Shown here: positions 7,133 to 12,078 of the stretch, in pieces
Layout of the letters: the number at the start of each line of letters is the position of its first letter
Numbering within the stretch: position 1 is the stretch's first letter
Assembly (NCBI GenBank): GCA_910579745.1
Contig: CAJTVH010000004.1
Span: 29,922-41,999, forward strand
Direction: 5' to 3'
Source: an uncultured Clostridia bacterium
GTDB taxonomy: Bacteria > Bacillota > Clostridia > Lachnospirales > CAG-274
DNA: 12,078 nt
Notes under the pieces: generated by a model
What the model saw: the letters and a program-made list of their open reading frames with translations, nothing else
What the model was told of the DNA's origin: nothing
The model's database searches: none
Position numbers and translations under genes: made by a program

Positions 7133-8383
7133 TTATCTGTAATATACAACAACAGGTTCTCCAATCTGCATTATGTTAAAAGCTCTCTTAGCGGTCGCAG
7201 ATGAAAGATTTACACATCCATGAGATCCATAGCCCGCTTTCCACCTAGCAAGTCCAAAAGACGGCTGCCACGTAGCGTCATGAAACCCGCATCCCTGTGA
7301 GAAATGCGCCCAATAATTAACCATAACATCCCATGTCGGTCCTGTAAGTCTTGTTTTACTTCCCACATTACATTTTAAAGACCACGTCCCCGCCGGAGTA
7401 GGCGTACTTTTCTTTCCCGTAACACAATAATCTGATAAAACACAAACCCCATCTTTGAACCAGTGAACATTTTGATTTGTTAAATCAACTTCAATATATG
7501 TCCCTCCTATGTCGTTTCCATATATAGTCTTGGCTCCGGCGAAGGCCGATTTTGATGATTTATAAGAAAATACGTTATCTTTAAAATTAATAAGACTTTG
7601 ATATACATTCTGTGTCAAACCCGTCATATCAACTTTCCAGCCGTAATCCCCAACGGGAACATTCACAATAACACCGTCATGCGTTTTGAATTTTCTTGAG
7701 TAAGGAGCTGTATTATATGTGTCCATCAATCTTCCGCAATAGCTCCATACTTTGTTATAATCTATAGCGCCTGTATTAATATTGGTAAATGAGGCGATGT
7801 CCGCCGCCGTAACTGACCTTTTTATAGAATCGACTTGGATAACTATCTTTGTTTTAAGATTCTTATTAAGCCTGTCCAAATGCGCCCGCATATTATCCGA
7901 TATGTAATATCCCTCTGGAACGGAAAATAAATTTGTGTTTTTATCAAAAACAATATCTTTAACCGAGGCCGCGGTGACATTCTGCTGTGTCACTGTTTCC
8001 GTTACAGGCGAAATTGTGGATTGCTGTGTCGTGACTTCCGATGATGCCTCAGCCGTAGGCGCTATAACTTGTCGCGTTGTAGTCTCCGTTACGGTTTCTG
8101 TTACGGGTACTACAACCTGTTGTGTTGTAGTCTCTGCAGCGGTTTCTGTTATGGGCACTACAACCCGCAATGTTGTGGTTTCCGTCACGGTTTCTGTTAC
8201 GGGCACCTTAATCTGCGTCGTTACAGTCTCAGTCTCTGACGGTTTTTTAATCTTAATAAACTTTCTTATTGATGATGTTTTAACATTTTCATTGCCTGAA
8301 GCAGCGTTTTCAATAGCGCTTACAGAACTTAAATTTGTAAATAGCATAAGAGAAGAAATCATTATGCCGACAGTTTTCTTCAT
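7133..8383 (-). CDS. Secreted L,D-transpeptidase (YkuD domain) with Thr-rich repeat spacer
   Basis: A 416-residue extracytoplasmic protein. Signal peptide at about 1-23 (MKKTVGIMISSLMLF, then VSA). Residues 25-50 are a basic linker. Residues 51-137 are a Thr/Val/Glu-rich spacer whose core (60-123) is four tandem 16-residue units of the pattern VPVTETVTETTTxQVV, the last one degenerate. Residues about 160-275 resemble the putative peptidoglycan-binding domain (PG_binding_4) that often precedes YkuD (AADIASF, RKFKTHDGVIVNV, GDYGWKVD). The YkuD catalytic domain covers about 293-416: GGTYIEVDL, VTGKKSTPTPAGTW, His368 in GCGFHDATW, and the signature SHGCVNL with catalytic Cys390. The family forms 3-3 crosslinks in peptidoglycan or attaches other groups to it. 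The spacer probably spans the wall. Ribosome binding site AAGGAGAG lies 9 nt before the ATG. It is probably monocistronic. Confidence 0.94.
   Translation of the reverse strand: MKKTVGIMISSLMLFTNLSSVSAIENAASGNENVKTSSIRKFIKIKKPSETETVTTQIKVPVTETVTETTTLRVVVPITETAAETTTQQVVVPVTETVTETTTRQVIAPTAEASSEVTTQQSTISPVTETVTQQNVTAASVKDIVFDKNTNLFSVPEGYYISDNMRAHLDRLNKNLKTKIVIQVDSIKRSVTAADIASFTNINTGAIDYNKVWSYCGRLMDTYNTAPYSRKFKTHDGVIVNVPVGDYGWKVDMTGLTQNVYQSLINFKDNVFSYKSSKSAFAGAKTIYGNDIGGTYIEVDLTNQNVHWFKDGVCVLSDYCVTGKKSTPTPAGTWSLKCNVGSKTRLTGPTWDVMVNYWAHFSQGCGFHDATWQPSFGLARWKAGYGSHGCVNLSSATAKRAFNIMQIGEPVVVYYR
8015..8206 (-). repeat. Four tandem 48-bp units inside the L,D-transpeptidase gene
   Basis: In-frame units at 8206-8159, 8158-8111, 8110-8063 and 8062-8015 align without gaps. 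The first three are clearly similar at DNA level; the fourth has drifted. Each encodes 16 residues of the Thr-rich spacer. The unit length is a multiple of three, so copy number can change without breaking the frame. Confidence 0.85.
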
Positions 8384-8438
8384 AGAAATCTCTCCTTAAA
8401 ATTTTTAATGTAGTATATACCTTAAAAACGTTGACATA

Positions 8439-8492
8439 TTATGAAACCACCACTTGCCTTCAATTATCCCACTTTTATGAAACCTTGCCTTT
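8439..8492 (-). repeat. Direct repeat in the L,D-transpeptidase leader
   Basis: On the minus strand, AAGGCAAG-GTTTCATAA occurs at 8491-8475 and again at 8460-8439. The second copy has five extra bases (TGGTG) between the two halves. The 3' ends of the copies are 36 nt apart. Both lie between the predicted transcription start and the ribosome binding site. Confidence 0.65.
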
Positions 8493-8538
8493 ACTACCAT
8501 TTTGATTTTAAAACACAACCTGTCTAAAATACCCATAT

Positions 8539-8567
8539 ATTATACTCCAAATATAAAAATTTGTCAA
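8539..8567 (-). promoter_or_regulatory. Perfect consensus sigma-A promoter for the L,D-transpeptidase gene
   Basis: On the minus strand, TTGACA (8567-8562), exactly 17 bp, then TATAAT (8544-8539). All twelve consensus bases match. Transcription would start near 8532, giving a leader of about 150 nt. This suggests strong basal expression, with any control likely to act at the RNA level or through a repressor. Confidence 0.87.
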
Positions 8568-8931
8568 ACATAATATATTAATAAATAAAATTAATATTCA
8601 TCAAATTTATCGCATAAAATAATAAAGAACACCGTGCGGAAAGAGTAAAAATAATTTTTATAATACTACAAAGCGTCTGATATTAAACATCCTTTAATTT
8701 TGTAAATAAAAATTTAAGAATATCTCGTTAAGACAAATTTTTAGGATCCGAACAGTCTCTAATAAAATCAAATTCTCATCTTAAAGAAAATTTAAGTAAA
8801 TAAATTTTTAGTTTACTTGTTAAAAGCTGTTTACAACGCATCTGAAAACTAAAACACAAAAGAAAAGTCAAAAAAATAAAATAAGTTTTAAATATACTTG
8901 TTTTTCATAATTTTTTTAAGTTTTTCTCATC

Positions 8932-9109
8932 TATAGTTAAACAACTTAAAAATATTCAAGTTAATAAATGTTATATAGTCTATAAGATGGCTTATAATAC
9001 TTTTACAGATGTTTAATGGGCCAGAATAGGCGTAGACTTCTCTTGTTTCTTCATAAAAATAATTTTTATCTTCTTTCATCATTACTCATTTTCAAGTTGT
9101 TTGACTATA
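8932..9109. repeat. 22-bp inverted-repeat pair enclosing 134 bp (MITE-like)
   Basis: The sequence at 8932-8953 (TATAGTTAAACAACTTAAAA and AT) and the reverse complement of 9088-9109 agree at 20 of 22 positions. Matching stops sharply at both arm ends, as terminal inverted repeats do. The ends are TATA-rich, so a TA target duplication would be invisible. The interior has no coding frame of note and includes a short block with more G+C (GGGCCAGAATAGGCG near 9018-9032). It could be a small non-autonomous element or a folded RNA. Confidence 0.55.
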
Positions 9110-9149
9110 AAAAAGTATTTATATTTTGAGAAAATTTATCATTCTCAGG

Positions 9150-9178
9150 TTGTTTTCAGATATGTTCTGTTATAAAAT
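9150..9178 (+). promoter_or_regulatory. Weak candidate promoter for the small membrane protein gene
   Basis: TTGTTT (9150-9155), 17 bp, then TAAAAT (9173-9178); an overlapping TATAAA sits 15 bp from the same -35. Transcription would start near 9185, about 55 nt before the TTG start. In DNA this AT-rich such partial matches arise often. Confidence 0.3.
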
Positions 9179-9227
9179 CATTTTTATTTCTAAGTTACGT
9201 GTATTTCCGTTTTACAAAAATATATAC

Positions 9228-9233
9228 AAGGAG
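9228..9233 (+). promoter_or_regulatory. Ribosome binding site that fixes the TTG start at 9241
   Basis: AAGGAG followed by 7 nt and TTG. An in-frame GTG at 9199 lies upstream of this site and has no comparable ribosome binding site, so the TTG is the better start. Confidence 0.85.
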
Positions 9234-9240
9234 TGATATT

Positions 9241-9654
9241 TTGAAAACGACAAAATCTGAAACCAGGATTATTTCTGAAGAAAACAATTCTCCTCTTCTT
9301 TATCTTCTTAAAGGTACATCAATAGCTTACGCTGTCACATTAATAGTTTTTATAGTTTACTCAATTATTCTAACTTATACTGACACGACGGAAGAAAATT
9401 TAAGCACGGTAATAATGATAACTGTCGTCGTTTCCGTTTTAATATCAGGATTTGACACAGCGAGAGGAGTAAAAAACAAAGGATTAATATGGGGTCTTAT
9501 AGCGGGTTTCATATATTCGGCGATAATGATAATCGTAGGATTTTGTGTTGTTCCGGATTATAAACTTTCGGCAAGCTCCCTAATAAATTTAATCTTAGGC
9601 CTGGCTGGAGGCGGTTTCGGAGGCATAATAGGAATAAACACAAAAAAATATTAA
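9241..9654 (+). CDS. Small four-helix membrane protein, TIGR04086/YrzE-like
   Basis: A 137-residue protein when started at TTG 9241. The N-terminal 18 residues are polar. Four hydrophobic segments follow at about 25-45, 55-74, 81-103 and 110-132, the last ending in a Gly-rich turn (GLAGGGFGGIIG). The pattern LLKGxxIAY at the first helix, a short polar loop with TYT-D, and a conserved GxxxAR-type turn after helix two (GFDTARGVKNKG) resemble the TIGR04086 family of putative membrane proteins, common in Firmicutes and of unknown function. Family assignment is by eye. The start is fixed by AAGGAG 7 nt upstream. Neighbours on both sides are separated by over 500 bp, so it is probably a single-gene unit. 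A short stem followed by five Ts (9661-9688) just after the stop might end the transcript. Confidence 0.8.
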   Translation: MKTTKSETRIISEENNSPLLYLLKGTSIAYAVTLIVFIVYSIILTYTDTTEENLSTVIMITVVVSVLISGFDTARGVKNKGLIWGLIAGFIYSAIMIIVGFCVVPDYKLSASSLINLILGLAGGGFGGIIGINTKKY

Positions 9655-10193
9655 AGCAATACTGTATAATTGAATAAAACAGTTTTTCGAGAATATTTTT
9701 ACACAAAAAATAACCTCTTAATTTATAGTCAAATTCCACAATAAAAAATTTTAACTGAGTGATAAGAAATATCATAATAAATCATAAAATTATAATCCCT
9801 CGTTTCTTCCTAATATAAAACGGTCTTGTAACTCAAAAATACTTTTTTATTTTCTTCACCCATATTAGGACCACTTTAAAAATCATTTAAAATAATGTGA
9901 ATTTGACAAAAATCTATGTTAACGGAACCTTTTTATACATCAAAAAGGTTCCCAGCCTCTAAAAATACTCTTTGAGTATAAAAACCTTGAGGCTTTGCCT
10001 TAAACTCAGCTCGCTTTGTCAGCTTTTGTGATTTTGCCAAAAGCCTAATTACGCCGTCCGCGTATGTCAATGTACTCATTAAAAAAAGAGAGGTAAAACT
10101 TTTGTGTGAAACTATGGTCCGCTGTTATTTCACATCGAACTCACTTCAAAATGCCTAAAATTTCAAAAAAATAAAAAGGAAATATAATTAATT
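9655..10193. other. Intergenic region upstream of yjjP; structured in its second half, no gene seen
   Basis: About 540 bases. The first half is plain AT-rich DNA. From 9924 the composition shifts toward G+C and several stem-loops follow one another to 10135. I found no open frame with a ribosome binding site here and no convincing promoter for yjjP; a TTGACA at 9903-9908 has no -10 box at a normal distance. Confidence 0.55.
9924..10135 (+). other. Run of stem-loops before yjjP: possible leader RNA, small RNA or dispersed repeat
   Basis: Four stems are visible. (1) GGAACCTTTTT at 9924-9934 with its perfect complement at 9942-9952, 7-nt loop. (2) AGCCTC at 9954-9959 with GAGGCT at 9989-9994, enclosing ATACTC/GAGTAT at 9965-9979. 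(3) GCTTTTG at 10022-10028 with CAAAAGC at 10038-10044. (4) TGTGAAA at 10105-10111 with TTTCACA at 10128-10134. Stem 2 has a rival: AGGC at 9990-9993 can pair with GCCT at 9997-10000 instead. The strand is unproven; plus is listed because yjjP follows 58 nt later. No riboswitch class that I know was recognised. Confidence 0.45.
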
Positions 10194-10970
10194 ATGTATA
10201 CAAAAGAAAATCGCTCAATAGAGAATATTTTAAAAATAACCCTTGAAACAGCGTCTCTGCTTTTAAGAAACGGAGCTGACGTAAGACGTGTCGAAGACAC
10301 AATGATAAGAATATGTAAAGCGTATAATCTAAAAGATCCTGAGGTCTTTTCAATAGCGTCGTTTATAATTATTACAGCGTCAACAAAAGATGGAAAAACA
10401 TTGACGCAGACAAAAAGAATATACAGTTCATCAATGAATTTAACAATTCTTGAAAAAGCGAACGCTCTTTCAAGAGAAATCTGCGAAAATCCTGAACCTC
10501 CCTCCTATGTGCTTGAGAAAATATCTGATATAGAAAAAAACTCAAGTAACTCAAACAAAAAAATATGCTTTGGATATATGCTCGCGGCGGGTTCACTCTC
10601 AATTTTTTTCGGAGGAAATTTAAAAGACGCTTTTTCCTCTGTAATAATAACGTTAATTTTGTTCTTTGGAAATAAATATATTTTAAAACCAAACTTAAAC
10701 CGAATATTATATACTTTTATAATTTCCGCATTAATGGGAATTATGGCGATAATCTTCTCTATTATAGGAATAGGTACGCACGCTGATAAAATAATAATAG
10801 GTGATATAATGCTTTTAATACCCGGAATGTCTTTAATAAACTCAATAACAGATATGTTCTGCGGCGACTTTGTGACAGGAACAACTCAAGTCGTGGCGGC
10901 GTTACTTACAACATTATCGATAGCTGGAGGTTTTTTGTTTTCTCTAGCTGTAATCGGAGGTCTTTTCTAA
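10194..10970 (+). CDS. Threonine/serine exporter large subunit, YjjP/ThrE N-terminal type
   Basis: A 258-residue inner-membrane protein. The N-terminal 115 residues are soluble and contain the family's conserved start: LETASLLLRNGADVRRVEDTM (17-37), and a strand-rich part with KDGKTLTQTKRI. Five hydrophobic segments follow at about 124-140, 146-163, 170-193, 199-215 and 228-257. The loop GDIMLLIPGMSLINSITDMF (203-222) is the diagnostic PG...N...D motif of the ThrE/YjjP family. The family exports threonine and serine; in many bacteria it is split into YjjP and YjjB, as here. The ribosome binding site (AAGGA, 13 nt before ATG) is spaced rather far. The stop overlaps the start of the next gene by one base (TAATG), implying translational coupling. 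Substrate here is inferred from family only. Confidence 0.92.
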   Translation: MYTKENRSIENILKITLETASLLLRNGADVRRVEDTMIRICKAYNLKDPEVFSIASFIIITASTKDGKTLTQTKRIYSSSMNLTILEKANALSREICENPEPPSYVLEKISDIEKNSSNSNKKICFGYMLAAGSLSIFFGGNLKDAFSSVIITLILFFGNKYILKPNLNRILYTFIISALMGIMAIIFSIIGIGTHADKIIIGDIMLLIPGMSLINSITDMFCGDFVTGTTQVVAALLTTLSIAGGFLFSLAVIGGLF

Positions 10971-11449
10971 TGATAAATATCACTGAAAGTTTTTTTCAAG
11001 TATTTCTCGCCTCAATCGGCTCAATAGGCTTCGCTGCCGCGCTTAACGCTAAAAGAGAGAGAATCCCCATAATGGGAAGCGGAGGCGGTCTATCATGGGG
11101 AATACATCTTTTAAGCTTTTTTATAACCGACTCCATTTTTACGTCGTCAATAATATCCTCCTCTTTCGCGTATTTATACTCGGCCGTATTCTCAAAAATA
11201 CAAAAAGCGCCTATAAATGTGTTTTTCGCGCCAACAATAATTCCAATGCTTCCCGGAGGCGGATTATACTATACAGTTTATTCGCTAATAGAAGAAAACA
11301 AAAAAAATTTCTATTCTTTTGGAAAAGAAACCCTCCATACATCATTAGGTCTCGTAATAGGATATATTTTTTGCTCTGTGGTATGGAATCTTATAATATC
11401 ACTTCATAAAAAAACACACATTAAACCTTTTAGGAAACCCTCAAAATAG
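10970..11449 (+). CDS. Threonine/serine exporter small subunit, YjjB/ThrE C-terminal type
   Basis: A 159-residue membrane protein that completes the split exporter. Hydrophobic segments lie at about 5-24, 42-55, 57-74, 83-105 and 121-144, followed by a basic tail (KKTHIKPFRKPSK). Family landmarks: FAAALNAKRERIP (21-33) after the first helix, GGGLSWGIHLL (38-48), and PTIIPMLPGGGLYYTVYSL (88-106), the conserved PGG-LY motif. Its own ribosome binding site, GGAGG at 10956-10960, lies within yjjP 9 nt before the ATG. Together with yjjP it forms a two-gene operon that ends at the terminator at 11577-11635. Confidence 0.92.
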   Translation: MINITESFFQVFLASIGSIGFAAALNAKRERIPIMGSGGGLSWGIHLLSFFITDSIFTSSIISSSFAYLYSAVFSKIQKAPINVFFAPTIIPMLPGGGLYYTVYSLIEENKKNFYSFGKETLHTSLGLVIGYIFCSVVWNLIISLHKKTHIKPFRKPSK

Positions 11450-11576
11450 CGTCTGAACACAAGTAAGACTAAAATTATATCTTTTAACTCTATTTTTTTG
11501 ACATTTAAACCCTTACAATATATTGTCTGGTATATTTTACATGTAATTCATTTTAAAACTTTCAAACAAATTTATT

Positions 11577-11635
11577 AAAAAAGCGTGTTAAAAAATTTAT
11601 TTCTTTATTAAAATAATTTTTTTAACACACTTTTT
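11577..11635. terminator. Bidirectional intrinsic terminator between yjjB and the GAF gene
   Basis: GTGTTAAAAAA at 11585-11595 pairs perfectly with 11618-11628. After one mismatch the stem resumes with G11583-C11630, and then a run of As (11578-11582) faces a run of Ts (11631-11635). The loop is about 22 nt. The A-run and T-run let it serve both convergent genes. Confidence 0.78.
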
Positions 11636-11656
11636 CACATATCTAAAATAAAATTT

Positions 11657-12078
11657 TTATTGCGCTTTTTTTAATATTTCCCCAATTAAATGGGATATAA
11701 TTGTAAAATTATAAATTTCATTTTCGGTCCAGCCTTTTCTTTGAAAAGATTTCTCAAAAGAAATAAATCCAACAACATCACCCTTGTCGTCATAAATAAG
11801 ACACTGCACAGCCGAATATATCCTCTGAGCCGAAAAATCAGAATATACATCAGAGTTTTTACCTTCTATACTTGCTGAGCTATGTATAACAAATACTCCG
11901 TTTGAGTTAAAATTAGTTAAATAACTGCCTTTATAAATATATTCAGCGTTATCATAAACATACCTCTTATCTCCCCATAAAACAACTCTCTCAAGTTCCT
12001 TTCCGAAAAATAAAGCAATACGGCTTAAATCCCGATATTTTCCAATAATACCTATAACCTCTTCAATACCCTCTTCGC
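11657..12078 (-). CDS. C-terminal part of a GAF-domain protein (5' end beyond the window)
   Basis: An open frame enters from the right edge (first whole codon 12076-12074) and runs 139 residues to TAA at 11657-11659. The last part reads as the end of a GAF-like sensor domain: SAVQCLIYDDKGDVVGFISF (88-107), then RKGWTENEIYNFTIISHLIG (113-132) and a Lys-rich tail. The pattern of an inner strand with a GFISF core followed by a W-T-E-x-E-I helix is typical of C-terminal GAF domains in clostridial signalling proteins, some joined to diguanylate cyclase or HD domains. What lies upstream cannot be told. Residues 14-75 show the earlier strands (RIALFFGKE, RVVLWGDKR). I see no output domain after the GAF; the protein ends within a few residues of it. 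Confidence 0.75.
   Translation of the reverse strand, partial: EEGIEEVIGIIGKYRDLSRIALFFGKELERVVLWGDKRYVYDNAEYIYKGSYLTNFNSNGVFVIHSSASIEGKNSDVYSDFSAQRIYSAVQCLIYDDKGDVVGFISFEKSFQRKGWTENEIYNFTIISHLIGEILKKAQ

Larger units (their letters stand above)
8384..9240. other. Long intergenic region between divergent genes; no gene seen
   Basis: About 860 bases between the L,D-transpeptidase (-) and the small membrane protein (+). Contents from left to right: the transpeptidase leader with a 17-to-22-nt direct repeat (8439-8492), its promoter (8539-8567), an AT-rich stretch with a modest stem (AAGTAAA / TTTACTT near 8793-8816), and a 22-bp inverted-repeat pair (8932-9109). A candidate promoter for the downstream gene follows at 9150-9178. 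I found no open frame with a convincing start on either strand and no tRNA-like fold. Confidence 0.6.

Noticed and set aside
7935..8399. Open frame of 154 codons on the plus strand, Val/Ser/Thr-rich
   Set aside because: It is the antisense of the repeat and signal-peptide part of the L,D-transpeptidase gene. Its regularity comes from the 48-bp repeats, and the minus-strand gene has a signal peptide, ribosome binding site and catalytic motif.
9661..9688. ACTGT / ACAGT stem followed by five Ts after the small membrane protein gene
   Set aside because: A five-pair stem with a 13-nt loop is too weak to list as a terminator, although the position is right.
9509..9775. Open frame of 88 codons on the minus strand
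   Set aside because: Mostly antisense to the small membrane protein gene, with no family features.
9903..9920. TTGACA followed six bases later by TATGTT, before the stem-loop island
   Set aside because: Spacing is too short for sigma-A and no -10 box lies at 16-18 bp.
10372..10692. Open frame of 106 codons on the minus strand
   Set aside because: Lies inside yjjP, which has clear family motifs; no independent support.
11095..11409. Open frame of 104 codons on the plus strand in another frame of yjjB
   Set aside because: Basic, Asn/Arg-rich product with no recognisable features; yjjB in the overlapping frame is a family match.
11498..11526. TTGACA, 17 bp, TATTGT on the plus strand
   Set aside because: Downstream there is only a terminator and the opposite-strand GAF gene; with a partial -10 box this is likely chance.

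Overview
The window looks like chromosome of a low-GC, Gram-positive anaerobe of the class Clostridia. This rests on AT-rich intergenic DNA, strong AGGAGG-type ribosome binding sites, consensus sigma-A promoters, cohesin and dockerin modules, a split ThrE (YjjP/YjjB) exporter, a TIGR04086-type membrane protein and a YkuD L,D-transpeptidase with a signal peptide. A Ruminococcus- or Lachnospira-like gut or rumen lineage is plausible, but genus cannot be read from this sequence.

Layout. 70-2112 (+): secreted protein with GLUG repeats, a BIG2 Ig-like domain, a cohesin-like domain and half a dockerin, closed by a bidirectional terminator (2134-2178). 5086-2344 (-): three-gene cluster proB, 5-formyltetrahydrofolate cyclo-ligase, proA. 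ProB and ProA carry glutamate to glutamate-5-semialdehyde, the first two steps of proline synthesis; the gene between them is a folate salvage enzyme. 6548-5427 (-): single-pass membrane protein with a zinc ribbon, function unknown. 8383-7133 (-): secreted L,D-transpeptidase with a Thr-rich 16-residue repeat, behind a perfect consensus promoter and a leader of about 150 nt. 9241-9654 (+): small four-helix membrane protein with a TTG start. 10194-11449 (+): yjjP and yjjB, overlapping by one base, encoding the two parts of a ThrE-type Thr/Ser exporter. 11450-11656: bidirectional terminator. 12078-11657 (-): C-terminal end of a GAF-domain protein cut by the window edge.

Four gaps of 340 to 860 bases hold no convincing gene. 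Three contain structure: a 73-bp hairpin (6889-6961), a 22-bp inverted-repeat pair enclosing 134 bp (8932-9109), and a run of stem-loops with more G+C than its surroundings just upstream of yjjP (9924-10135).

Most genes here are recognisable housekeeping or cell-surface functions. I see no defence system, CRISPR array, prophage, transposase or biosynthetic cluster. The least explained parts are the intergenic structures and the surface protein's module order.
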